Notes under the pieces: model-generated | Database searches by the model: none | The model's input: the letters and a program-made list of their open reading frames with translations, nothing else | What the model was told of the DNA's origin: nothing | Shown here: piece by piece, positions 1 to 7,140 of the stretch | Layout of the letters: every line of letters starts with the position of its first letter | Position numbering within the stretch: the stretch's first letter is position 1 | IMG/VR virus record: IMGVR_UViG_3300011013_000075 | Coordinates: 1 to 25,878 of that record | From: a virus | Length of the DNA: 25,878 nucleotides | Strand: one strand, 5' to 3' | Program-made: the position numbers and the translations under genes

Positions 1-218
1 GATGGAGCAAATACTTTTACATCACGTTTAATTTTTTCTGCTGTTGTAGAAGTGTTTGGATCATCTATGTCAGCTTGAGCTGCTTCTTCTGAATCATACT
101 CAGCGCCAGTATCTACATGTGTAATAGTAGTTTCTGTTTTTACATTATATTTAGGAACTACTCTGCCATCCTCTAATGTGGCAGTTCCTATTTGTTCGGC
201 ATTTTTAACTATCGGCAT
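1..218 (-). CDS. N-terminal part of a hypothetical phage protein (runs off the left edge)
   Basis: The open frame reads MPIVKNAEQIGTATLEDG and continues for 72 codons without a stop to the window edge, so the C-terminus is missing. The ATG at 216-218 is preceded by a GGAG-type ribosome binding site about nine bases upstream. It overlaps the 3' end of the upstream oxygenase-like gene by 14 bases, which implies translational coupling and places it last among the visible genes of the late minus-strand block. The visible part is hydrophilic, rich in Thr, Asp and Glu, with no signal peptide, membrane segment or catalytic motif. I do not recognise a functional family. Position beside virion genes suggests a small virion or tail-associated protein, but this is only inference. 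Confidence 0.7.
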   Translation of the reverse strand, partial: MPIVKNAEQIGTATLEDGRVVPKYNVKTETTITHVDTGAEYDSEEAAQADIDDPNTSTTAEKIKRDVKVFAP

Positions 219-798
219 CTTCTTTTCTCCAATTAATATTAAAACTTAAAATAACTCTGTCTTCATCAGAATTATTTATTTTCACTTCATGTTGTAACCA
301 TGATGGAAAAAAAATCAAGGCATTCTCTTTTGGCTCGTAATCTACGCTGTGAGCTACGTGTATAGAGGCGTCTTTTTTCATTGGGGGTGATAGTACCTCA
401 GCCTGTGGTTTAGGTTCTAGAAACACTAAATTACCGCTTTTAGGAGGTACTTTTAAATAGTACACTCCTGATAAGTAATTATATGGGTGAGTATGTACAT
501 TATTTCTTGATCCTGGTGGATTAATCATACCCCATAAGCCAGACATTTCTGGCACATATATGTCTTGTATATCCAAGTGTTTAAAACACTCATTTGCTTG
601 AAATAATATGTCAGCCACAGTGCTCTTAAATTCTTCATCTTTGTATAATTCATCATGACTATGCCAGCCACCCACGTTAGATCTTGGCATACCTTTTTCG
701 TCTTCAGCTTTTAACTCATAAAGTCTGTCCACCAAATGACCGTGGCCCTTGGCCTCCGTCATCATAATGGGTGTAATAAATAATGATTGTAATTGCAT
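205..798 (-). CDS. 2OG-Fe(II) oxygenase-like protein (2OG-FeII_Oxy_5 / TIGR02466 type)
   Basis: This 197-aa protein has the layout of the putative 2OG-Fe(II) oxygenases common in marine phages. HTHP at 102-105 leads into LSGVYYLKVP (109-118), a hydrophobic strand follows, then LIFFPSWLQHEV (161-172) with the distal His170, and Arg181 before a final strand. By family analogy the histidines bind Fe(II) and Arg181 could hold the 2-oxoglutarate carboxylate. The first metal motif is H-x-H rather than the textbook H-x-D, as is usual in this subfamily. The substrate cannot be read from sequence. The start ATG has an AAGGAG six bases upstream, and the gene follows the 227-aa oxygenase-like gene with a 1-nt gap. 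It is one of four such genes in the first 6.2 kb. Confidence 0.8.
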   Translation of the reverse strand: MQLQSLFITPIMMTEAKGHGHLVDRLYELKAEDEKGMPRSNVGGWHSHDELYKDEEFKSTVADILFQANECFKHLDIQDIYVPEMSGLWGMINPPGSRNNVHTHPYNYLSGVYYLKVPPKSGNLVFLEPKPQAEVLSPPMKKDASIHVAHSVDYEPKENALIFFPSWLQHEVKINNSDEDRVILSFNINWRKEDADS

Positions 799-799
799 T

Positions 800-1483
800 T
801 TATGCTCCTTGTTTTTTTCTAAATAATGGAAATTTTTTCATTCTTGTTATTGGATAATCACCTCCAATAATATCATCAAAAAAAGTTACAAGAGTAAGCC
901 TGTCTTTTTTATCATCAGAATTTTTTATTTCATGCCATAAATGACTATCAAAACCTATAAAACGATTATACTTATTTGCAAAATAACAATCTTCAATAAA
1001 ACCAGAATTATGTTTTTCTGCGTACGGTTTAAATTGTTCTTTTGTCATTTCTCCCTTTATGTATTTTCTGCTTTCATCAATATATAGTTCTGCTGTATAC
1101 ATGTCTTTTTCTTTATAGATTGCTGTGCCTGATTTAGGGTCAGCATTAGGGGTAAGATAAATAATACTTGTGTGCATGAATGGATAATCACGGTGAATTA
1201 CACCTGGTGCATGTTTGTTTGATATTAGTGAAAACTGACTATTTCCTAAAAATCTCACACCTTTACTTTTCATTTCTTGTTCAGACCAAAAAATGTGAAA
1301 ATATTTAAAAAGAAAATAATCCCAAAACTCTTCATCTAATACATGTAAAGGCTGAGATCTAAATCCAGGAAATCTGCCTTCAGGTGATGGTCTCCATTCT
1401 ATTTTGTCAGACGCAGCCATCTTTACGACTTCATCTGGATTATCAAAAAAATTATCTATTACAGTTGTTGGAAAATTAATCAT
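800..1483 (-). CDS. 2OG-Fe(II) oxygenase-like protein (DUF6445-like)
   Basis: This 227-aa protein shows a jelly-roll oxygenase pattern. HRD at 97-99 is a canonical H-x-D iron motif and is followed by HTSIIYLTPNAD and a conserved SGTAIY turn (118-123). Near the C-terminus are GFDSHLWHEI (177-186), giving a distal His181 or His184, and Arg195 in DRLTLVTFF, the expected 2-oxoglutarate-binding region. I recall this arrangement in proteins labelled DUF6445 from marine phages and bacteria; the label is from memory. Activity and substrate are unknown. An AAAGG lies about nine bases before the ATG. The gene sits between a probable minor virion protein and a second oxygenase-like gene and is clearly cotranscribed with both. 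Confidence 0.75.
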   Translation of the reverse strand: MINFPTTVIDNFFDNPDEVVKMAASDKIEWRPSPEGRFPGFRSQPLHVLDEEFWDYFLFKYFHIFWSEQEMKSKGVRFLGNSQFSLISNKHAPGVIHRDYPFMHTSIIYLTPNADPKSGTAIYKEKDMYTAELYIDESRKYIKGEMTKEQFKPYAEKHNSGFIEDCYFANKYNRFIGFDSHLWHEIKNSDDKKDRLTLVTFFDDIIGGDYPITRMKKFPLFRKKQGA

Positions 1484-1496
1484 TCTTTTTGCCTTT

Positions 1497-1880
1497 CTAT
1501 AGTTGACCTTTTGTAACCTCCATATCAGCCACAGTTATGTGAACTTGATTCGCTGCATTAGCTTGTACTTTCAACACGTCAGATTCTTGCAAGACAATCA
1601 TGCCTCCAGTAATTCCGTCGTGCTGATTTAATAAATCCACTGTTGCTCCTGCAGCTATGCTTTTTTGGTGAAACTGTTTAAATGTTGCAGAACTTCTAAC
1701 TGTTTGCACATCTAGAAGTGTAGCACTACCAGAGTCATTACAAACAATTAAAGATTTAATTATTATAGTAGTTGGTGGAACAGGTGGAGTTGCACCAGGA
1801 TTAGCTGTTGGCACAGTTATCAAAGTTGTTAGGTCTGTCGTAGTGACATCTAACATAGGTCCTCTAAATGTATTAGCCAA
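1497..1880 (-). CDS. Hypothetical small virion-type protein, 127 aa
   Basis: The predicted protein begins MANTFRGPMLDVTTTD and is rich in Thr, Val, Ala and Ile, with alternating polar and hydrophobic residues typical of all-beta virion proteins. No enzyme motif, signal peptide or membrane helix is seen. The start is TTG at 1878-1880, overlapping the last eight bases of the upstream 55-aa gene. I prefer it to the ATG eight codons later because the overlap fits the tight spacing of this operon and a GGAG lies upstream. Similar MANTFxGP openings occur, as I recall, in uncultured marine phage contigs beside tail genes. Function is unknown; a head-tail or tail accessory role is inferred from position alone. 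Confidence 0.7.
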   Translation of the reverse strand: MANTFRGPMLDVTTTDLTTLITVPTANPGATPPVPPTTIIIKSLIVCNDSGSATLLDVQTVRSSATFKQFHQKSIAAGATVDLLNQHDGITGGMIVLQESDVLKVQANAANQVHITVADMEVTKGQL

Positions 1881-2040
1881 GGAAAAATGTCTCCGATTCT
1901 GATTCTTCTTTTAAGTCTTGTTGAAAGTTTGTATTTAATAAAAATACTATTTGTTCAAGTAGTCTAATCATTTGATCAAATTGAGCAGCGTCATACTCTT
2001 GTGTAGCATTGGGTAATCTAGTTATATTTATTTTAGCCAT
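1873..2040 (-). CDS. Small hypothetical protein, 55 aa, between tail genes
   Basis: This 55-codon gene reads MAKINITRLPNATQEYDAAQ, then a helical FDQMIRLLEQIVFLLNTNFQ segment and an acidic Ser/Glu tail ending in FFLG. Its ATG shares one base with the stop of the upstream 615-aa gene (TAATG), and its end overlaps the next gene by eight bases, so it fills exactly the space between two clear genes. Residues 20-36 form an amphipathic helix that could oligomerise. It is too short for a domain assignment. Small proteins of this kind are common in marine podovirus tail modules, where they may act as connectors or assembly factors; that role is inference. Confidence 0.7.
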   Translation of the reverse strand: MAKINITRLPNATQEYDAAQFDQMIRLLEQIVFLLNTNFQQDLKEESESETFFLG

Positions 2041-3887
2041 TATCTTCTTCCATCAGGTCTTATCTGCAGCTTCTGTGAACCAAGTCTCCAAGGTGTATCA
2101 TCCACAGTGTTAGTTGTATATCTTATTTTCACTGCTCTACCTCTACCTCTAACATTAATTTTTTCTGTACTGCTTGTTATACTGCCAGATGTTTGTACAT
2201 TTGCAGATGATTGTGGATACTGCTCCAACGTTAGTCTTGCAGTCATAGTGTTTGTTAGGTTATCAAAGTCTGGCACTAATTTACTTACAGACATTAATTG
2301 ATCACCATCAGCTATTTCTACTGAACCAGTCTCTAAAAAAGCATTAATTGCAGAACCGTCTGCTTGATTGTTACCTATTTCATGTTCGTATAAAAAAGAA
2401 GCACCGTTTGTTAATCCTAAAATTGTTGAAACGTTACCAGCAACGTTAGTTTTGTATTCTGTAGCTATAGGGTTTTCATAAACATAAGCACCTAACCATG
2501 TTGATCTTGCAAGATTAATTGTGTACCAAGTTCCTTCTAAATAATTGTAAGCAACACCTCTATCTATTTGTGTAGCATTGGCTGAAGGATAGTACCAAAT
2601 AATTTCGTTAAAAGCTGTATTAAGCCCAACAGCTATATCTGCTTTGTTAGTGTAGCTCATATCATCAAATACATAATCTTGTACTGAACAAGGCATTTTT
2701 TTGACAACACCATCATATAAATAAAAAGCATTATCGGACATCCAATATGCTTTACCATTTACTTCTATAGCTGCGTGCTGTGCTATTAGGCCAGCGTTTG
2801 CACCGAGTTGTCTAAGACCAAACGTAAAAGGTGTACCAACAAATTGTATCCCGTGTAATGATGTGTCTGTCCAAACTAGTATTTGACCCGTAGATTTAAC
2901 AGCGCCAACAATTCTAGAACCATCAGTTATTCTTAAAGAGCCAGCTTCGTTTGTAGCAACTGGTGTGTAATCAGTTGCATCTTCTCTGTCTGAAAATCTA
3001 AATAATAAATCGTCTTGTGTAGCCGAGTTACCAATAGTTGTTTCAGTACCAAAAATTAATAAATGTCTTGTGTCAGTAGATACCAAACTAAATCTAGATG
3101 CTGTTGGAGCATTACTTAAAGCAGTGGCTCTATTACTAAGGCCGCCTGACGTGTCCCATATAAAAGTTCCACCATTTAAAACAGTGGCTATCAGGTCCTC
3201 ACCAAAATTGTCTAGTGACCAGTTTCTTGCAGCAACGACAACACTTGATGCTGATCTTGAAGTATCCCAAGTGCTATCTCCCCAAGCAAGTGTTCCCCAA
3301 CCATAACCATAAGTTGATGTGGCTGGTCCAGTCGTAATTTGATATTTAGCATTACCACTACCACCACCACCAGAAGTAGACCCAGTAGCGTTACTTGAAT
3401 GTGTAATAGTATATGTGCTAGAAGATGGCACTGTGGTTATTTCAAATTCCTGATTCATGTCCAAACCATCTAATGTAGAAAAAGAATCAAATGTTACAAA
3501 ATCACCCACGGCTGCTCCATGAGCAGCGTCAGTTACTGTGATTGTCGCTGATCCGTTTGTTGTAGTAAAAGGATTTGTTAGTGATTCTGTTGATCTTATA
3601 GGAGTGATGTCAGAAATTGCACCTTCAGAGTAAATATAAAGTTTTCTATCCGTGCCCAAAGCTATATACCTTGTGCCATCTAATGCTACCCAAGAATGTG
3701 TATCTCTAACGACACCAACCATAACTCTGTTAGGGTTAGGTAAATTTTGCCACCCTCCCCATCTTTCTGGTTTTCCGTAGTGAAATCTTACAAAGTCAGA
3801 ATCCACATATTTACGTTGATCCCCGGCAGAATAGGCGGTATCTTGCTTATCAACACCCGGTTTAAATTTAAGATCCACTAATTTCAT
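2040..3887 (-). CDS. Large virion protein, probable tail nozzle / DNA stabilisation protein (P22 gp10- or T7 gp12-like fold suspected)
   Basis: This 615-aa protein is the largest gene of the left minus-strand block. It opens with MKLVDLKFKPGVDKQDTAYS and then YVDSDFVRFHYGKPERWGGWQ, a pattern I associate with a widespread marine phage tail protein. The body is dominated by short beta strands with Trp, Gly and Tyr turns (HSWVALDGTRYIALGTDRKLYIYSEG, 64-89; the AYWMSDNAFYLYDG region), suggesting a beta-propeller. A Gly/Ser-rich linker near residues 169-178 separates an inserted Ig-like segment (about 100-165). Fold resemblance to P22 gp10 or T7 gp12 nozzle proteins is my inference and has not been tested. 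It has no obvious Shine-Dalgarno sequence and lies 14 bases after the glycosyltransferase gene. Confidence 0.75.
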   Translation of the reverse strand: MKLVDLKFKPGVDKQDTAYSAGDQRKYVDSDFVRFHYGKPERWGGWQNLPNPNRVMVGVVRDTHSWVALDGTRYIALGTDRKLYIYSEGAISDITPIRSTESLTNPFTTTNGSATITVTDAAHGAAVGDFVTFDSFSTLDGLDMNQEFEITTVPSSSTYTITHSSNATGSTSGGGGSGNAKYQITTGPATSTYGYGWGTLAWGDSTWDTSRSASSVVVAARNWSLDNFGEDLIATVLNGGTFIWDTSGGLSNRATALSNAPTASRFSLVSTDTRHLLIFGTETTIGNSATQDDLLFRFSDREDATDYTPVATNEAGSLRITDGSRIVGAVKSTGQILVWTDTSLHGIQFVGTPFTFGLRQLGANAGLIAQHAAIEVNGKAYWMSDNAFYLYDGVVKKMPCSVQDYVFDDMSYTNKADIAVGLNTAFNEIIWYYPSANATQIDRGVAYNYLEGTWYTINLARSTWLGAYVYENPIATEYKTNVAGNVSTILGLTNGASFLYEHEIGNNQADGSAINAFLETGSVEIADGDQLMSVSKLVPDFDNLTNTMTARLTLEQYPQSSANVQTSGSITSSTEKINVRGRGRAVKIRYTTNTVDDTPWRLGSQKLQIRPDGRR

Positions 3888-3901
3888 AGTTTAATAATAA
3901 A

Positions 3902-4684
3902 TTACTTATTGTTTTGAGGCAAGAATTGAGTTCCAACATTGCCTTTAAAAGCATAGTTTCCGTAGTGAGTCATGCCAGATAATATGTCCGCGTATATTTT
4001 GCCCCCCATATTTTGCCATAAACGACAAAAAGCGTAGTCTTCTGACAAATATCTTCCTGACTCTATCATTGTGTCAAAAAAAGCGTAGTTCCAATCAGAC
4101 GTTTCATGGTAATTAAATTCTGTGTCATGTGATTGATTTATGTGTTGATCAGGAGTAAATTTTAATTCGGGATATGTACCTGCCATTCTTTCAAAAACAT
4201 CTCTCTTAATCATCATAAATCCAGTTGCACCATCCAACACCTCAATAAACCCATTTCTTACTTCTATTTTATTAGGATTTTTTACGTTTAAATTATATTG
4301 TAGAGACGCAGCAACTAATTCATTTTCTGAAATTTCTGGTTTATCTTTTATTCTTTTCTTTACTTTAATCCAGTCTATTGTTTTTCTTGGATAAACACCG
4401 CAAACAACATCTTTATCGAAGTCAAGCATTCTTAAAACCGTATTTGAATCAAAAGCTATATCTGCATCTATAAACATTAAATGTGTATAATCACCATCCA
4501 TAAATAATTGCACCAAAGTATTTCTAGCTCTAGTTATTAAAGACTCATTACCTATTGTACCGAACTGTAATTCTATTTTTTTTGATGCAGCTAAAGCAAC
4601 AAGTTGCATGCAGCTTTTAAAATAATCAGCCGTTATCATGCCCCCATAACAAGGAGTTCCTATAAAAATTTTATTGTGTTGCAT
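3902..4684 (-). CDS. GT-A fold glycosyltransferase-like protein
   Basis: This 260-aa protein begins with a beta strand, KIFIGTPCYGG (5-15), has an ARNTLVQLFM helix (53-62), then THLMFIDADIAF (67-78). The DAD at 73-75 matches the metal- and sugar-nucleotide-binding DxD motif of GT-A glycosyltransferases. DKDVVCGVYPRK (90-101) and a late HYGNYAFKGN segment resemble phage GT2-like or Anp1-like relatives. Such enzymes transfer a sugar from a nucleotide donor; the acceptor here is unknown and could be a virion protein, phage DNA or a host surface polymer. The gene overlaps the upstream small gene by 14 bases and precedes the large tail protein. No membrane helix is seen, so it should be cytosolic. 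The family call is fairly firm, the function is not. Confidence 0.75.
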   Translation of the reverse strand: MQHNKIFIGTPCYGGMITADYFKSCMQLVALAASKKIELQFGTIGNESLITRARNTLVQLFMDGDYTHLMFIDADIAFDSNTVLRMLDFDKDVVCGVYPRKTIDWIKVKKRIKDKPEISENELVAASLQYNLNVKNPNKIEVRNGFIEVLDGATGFMMIKRDVFERMAGTYPELKFTPDQHINQSHDTEFNYHETSDWNYAFFDTMIESGRYLSEDYAFCRLWQNMGGKIYADILSGMTHYGNYAFKGNVGTQFLPQNNK

Positions 4685-4943
4685 ACTCTACTTTTAGATA
4701 TTCTATTTTTCTTACCCAGCCCCTTGGTATGGCTATTGCACCGCCCCCGTGATTATCATCTTTATCTATGCACCAAGATCGCATGATTACAATTTTATCA
4801 TCATTGTTTACAACTAAATAACCAACCTCCTGACACACGGCCAACGGAGCATCTATAATTTCTTTTATTGATAGCCAACCTGTTTCCATATCCCTGGCGT
4901 CAAGCCAAGTGATTCGAACCATTGGAACTTTATTAATGTCCAT
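4671..4943 (-). CDS. Conserved hypothetical phage protein, 90 aa
   Basis: I place the start at the ATG at 4941-4943 (MDINKVPMVRITWLDARD) rather than at an upstream TTG at 4962-4964, because ATG is preferred and an AGGATGG-like sequence lies just upstream. The protein continues ETGWLSIKEIIDAPLAVCQEVGYLVVNNDDKIVIMRSW, a small beta-rich unit that I recall in many marine phage genomes with no assigned role. It ends with a basic KVEYATQ tail. It overlaps the upstream P4H-like oxygenase by 11 bases and the downstream glycosyltransferase by 14, so the three genes form a coupled cassette. A function in modification or virion assembly is conceivable from context only. Confidence 0.7.
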   Translation of the reverse strand: MDINKVPMVRITWLDARDMETGWLSIKEIIDAPLAVCQEVGYLVVNNDDKIVIMRSWCIDKDDNHGGGAIAIPRGWVRKIEYLKVEYATQ

Positions 4944-5517
4944 ATGAATACCATCCTGTAACAATATATTTTTCTTGTTCTTTGCAAATATTACCGCGAT
5001 GTATGTATTCCCATGTAGCAGGCCATATTAAAGTTAAACCTTTTTCTGGTTTTACTTTTAATTTTTGATAAAAAAATTCAGTTTCTCCGTTTTTTTCAAC
5101 ATCATTTAAATATGTCATAAAAACTAAATGCCTGTTTATTGTCTCTTTACCACAGTTTTCATAATGCCAAGCAGGATAACCACCACCCTTTGGATATTTT
5201 TGTATGTTAAAGTTTTCATGTAAACCCCATTTGCTTTGTAGTACGTCACAATATTTATATTTATTTTTATAAAGCTCTAAAACAGCGCCAAGGTTGTTTT
5301 TATATGAAACTAAAATAGGTCTATTATCATCTTCATTAAAATTAAGGTCAAAAGAGTGCTTCTTATTTAATTCTACTCCTTTTCCTGTAATACCTACTTC
5401 AGCATATCGTGAATTTTGTTCATAAAAATTTATTAAATCGTCACATACAAAAGCATCTTCAATGTACCAACCTGCAATAAAATTATTATTTTTATTATTT
5501 TTGTGGGCTCTTAACAC
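4933..5517 (-). CDS. Prolyl 4-hydroxylase-like 2OG-Fe(II) oxygenase
   Basis: This 194-aa protein matches the catalytic core of P4H-type dioxygenases. Metal motif H118-Y-E120 lies in YPAWHYE, followed by MTYLNDVEKNGETEF (134-148), whose GETEF is a P4H hallmark, then a P-x-K-G turn (157-160), distal His173 in YIHRG, and Lys183 in KYIVTGWY, where the 2-oxoglutarate-binding Lys is expected. Family members hydroxylate Pro, Lys or other residues, or small molecules; the substrate here is unknown. The first acidic ligand is Glu instead of the usual Asp. The start is GTG at 5515-5517, overlapping the TAG of the upstream gene, with no clear Shine-Dalgarno sequence. This suggests reinitiation after the neighbouring oxygenase. 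Confidence 0.82.
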   Translation of the reverse strand: MLRAHKNNKNNNFIAGWYIEDAFVCDDLINFYEQNSRYAEVGITGKGVELNKKHSFDLNFNEDDNRPILVSYKNNLGAVLELYKNKYKYCDVLQSKWGLHENFNIQKYPKGGGYPAWHYENCGKETINRHLVFMTYLNDVEKNGETEFFYQKLKVKPEKGLTLIWPATWEYIHRGNICKEQEKYIVTGWYSYGH

Positions 5518-6179
5518 TATTTGTCAATTGGCTGTTTTCTTTTTAAATGTAAATTAAAAGAAACGGATCTACGTTCCTCGTTTAAAGTTCTAAAGGGGTA
5601 TACACCATGAGACAGCCAAGCTGGAAATAAAAATATTGAACCTACCTCGGGAGTAGCTTGATGTTTGTGTCCACTAAATGTTGCAGCTTGTCCATGATGC
5701 CAAGATATGTCACCCACACAAGGATAATGATCTTCTTTTGCATACTCATCTTTTAAACTAGGAGGAACACGTAAATAGATTACACCAGACAATTCGCCTT
5801 GATGAACATGAAAAGGATTAAAATCTCCTGCCCACTGGCTTACAATCCACATTGATTCAACCACCATTGAACCAACAAACTCTGGTGATATAGTATCACT
5901 AGCTGGAGGTATGGATATATATTGTTTGACTATTTGAGCAAAAGCACCAATGATAGGTTTAAATTTTTCACTATCAAGATCCTCCATGGGATACCTAACT
6001 TCTTGTTTTACATTACCAGCTAAGTTCATAGAATGGTCGTATTTTTTAGAAAGTTTATCATCATCTAACAACTCTGTTGCACGATCATCTAAAATTCTAA
6101 TCATATCATCAGTTAGTTTACCTTGTAAAATGGTTGGCCCAAAAGGCCTAATTGCGTGAAAATCTATTTTGGTTGACAT
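5517..6179 (-). CDS. 2OG-Fe(II) oxygenase-like protein (2OG-FeII_Oxy_5 / TIGR02466 type)
   Basis: This 220-aa protein is the first gene of the left minus-strand block. NPFHVHQGELSGVIYLRVPP (121-140) carries H124-x-H126. A 40-residue insert with two His-rich patches follows (WHH at 160-162, HKH at 171-173), then GSIFLFPAWLSHGV (180-193) with distal His191 and Arg203/Arg204 before the last strand. It is a paralogue or cousin of the 197-aa oxygenase at 205-798, with the same HxH...LSGV and FP-W-L-x-H pattern. Fe(II)/2OG oxygenase function is inferred from this layout; the substrate is unknown. The start ATG has a weak GAGAG six bases upstream and lies in the divergent control region shared with the plus-strand virion genes. 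Confidence 0.8.
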   Translation of the reverse strand: MSTKIDFHAIRPFGPTILQGKLTDDMIRILDDRATELLDDDKLSKKYDHSMNLAGNVKQEVRYPMEDLDSEKFKPIIGAFAQIVKQYISIPPASDTISPEFVGSMVVESMWIVSQWAGDFNPFHVHQGELSGVIYLRVPPSLKDEYAKEDHYPCVGDISWHHGQAATFSGHKHQATPEVGSIFLFPAWLSHGVYPFRTLNEERRSVSFNLHLKRKQPIDK

Positions 6180-6202
6180 TAGTATCTCTCATTCTTTTTC
6201 TA

Positions 6203-6231
6203 TTGTCATATAGCAATAATTTGCCTATAAA
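6203..6231 (+). promoter_or_regulatory. Predicted sigma70-type promoter for the internal virion protein operon
   Basis: TTGTCA (6203-6208) and TATAAA (6226-6231) are separated by exactly 17 bases, each matching the consensus hexamer at five of six positions. Transcription would start near 6238 and give a leader of about 70 bases before the ATG at 6307. The 6180-6306 gap separates divergent blocks, so promoters are expected on both strands. On the minus strand I see only a weak extended -10-like element. Functional use is inferred. Confidence 0.6.
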
Positions 6232-6273
6232 TATACAATTAAATAGGCTTAATTCACAAGGCCCGCCTCCTTG
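6223..6273. repeat. Inverted repeat over the -10 region, plus a GC-rich hairpin in the leader
   Basis: GCCTAT at 6223-6228 is mirrored by ATAGGC at 6243-6248, with 14 bases between. The left arm overlaps the predicted -10 box and the right arm follows the predicted start site, the usual place for a repressor operator. A second element, CAAGG (6257-6261) and CCTTG (6269-6273) with a seven-base loop, is a short GC-rich hairpin in otherwise AT-rich DNA inside the predicted leader. No T-tract follows it, so it is not an ordinary terminator. Both are short and could be chance. Confidence 0.35.
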
Positions 6274-6306
6274 CACTAAAACAATCATGATTTGCAGAAG
6301 GAGAAC

Positions 6307-7140
6307 ATGCTAAAAAAAATATTTAAAGCTGCAAAAAAAGCAGCTCCAATCATTGGTGCAGGACTAGGATTTCTAGCTGGTGGACCTGTATTAGGTTCTG
6401 CTTTAGGTGGAGGTTTAGGTAGTTTGATTGCAGGTAAAAGCCCAAAAGATGCACTTAAATTTGCAGCATTATCTGGATTAACAGGTGGAGCACTAAGTAA
6501 ATTTGGTGGACTACAGGCTGGACAAGGTCTAGGGGGTTTATTCCCTAAAGCCACAGCCGTGCCGGCAAATGTTCTTCAAGCAGCAGGAAGTGGCAATCCA
6601 ATTATACTTAAAGATGCAATCATGAAAGGGGCGGTTCAAAGACCTAGCGTGTTAGGGTCAATAGTTAATTTTGCAAAAGCCAATCCTCTTAAAACGGCAA
6701 GTGCGGTGTTAGGACTAGGAGCTTTATCTGGAGCGGGACGAGAAGAAGAAAAGAAAAAATCACAGTTTGAAGATGTATATGGAACAATGGACCCACTTAG
6801 AGATTTAGATGACGCTGGCATAGGTGGTGTAACAACAGTGCCATTTTCTCAATACGGACCTAATTTACAACAAAGAGCTATGGGTGGAGAGATAAATGGA
6901 TTAAAACAAATTGGTTTAAATGAAGGTGGTTTCCCACGTAAAAATGGTAAGATAGCAGGACCGGGAACAGAAACAAGTGATGACATACCAGCGATGTTAA
7001 GTGATGGTGAATTTGTTGTTAATGCAAAAACTGTTAGAGGACTTGGACGAGCTATGGGTGGCGAAGGAACAAAAGAGAGTAGAGACAGAGGGTCAAAATT
7101 CTTGTATAGTTTACAAAGTAAATATGGAAATAGAACATAA
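6307..7140 (+). CDS. Glycine-rich virion protein with a GPGT...SDGEFV motif, 277 aa
   Basis: I set the start at the ATG at 6307, which has AAGGAG five bases upstream, rather than at the in-frame TTG at 6292. The N-terminus is a basic amphipathic helix (MLKKIFKAAKKAAP) followed by a Gly/Ala/Leu-rich hydrophobic stretch to about residue 65, the kind of sequence that can interact with membranes. The C-terminal third holds GPGTETSDDIPAMLSDGEFV and NAKTVRG (about 218-245), a motif I recall as recurrent in virion proteins of marine phages. It heads the plus-strand block, and its stop shares a base with the next start (TAATG). I infer a structural or ejected virion protein. No catalytic motif is visible. 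Confidence 0.72.
   Translation: MLKKIFKAAKKAAPIIGAGLGFLAGGPVLGSALGGGLGSLIAGKSPKDALKFAALSGLTGGALSKFGGLQAGQGLGGLFPKATAVPANVLQAAGSGNPIILKDAIMKGAVQRPSVLGSIVNFAKANPLKTASAVLGLGALSGAGREEEKKKSQFEDVYGTMDPLRDLDDAGIGGVTTVPFSQYGPNLQQRAMGGEINGLKQIGLNEGGFPRKNGKIAGPGTETSDDIPAMLSDGEFVVNAKTVRGLGRAMGGEGTKESRDRGSKFLYSLQSKYGNRT

Noticed and set aside
6257-6273. Rho-independent terminator between the divergent blocks
   Set aside because: The 5-bp hairpin is not followed by a T-run on either strand, and divergent genes on both sides do not need a terminator here.
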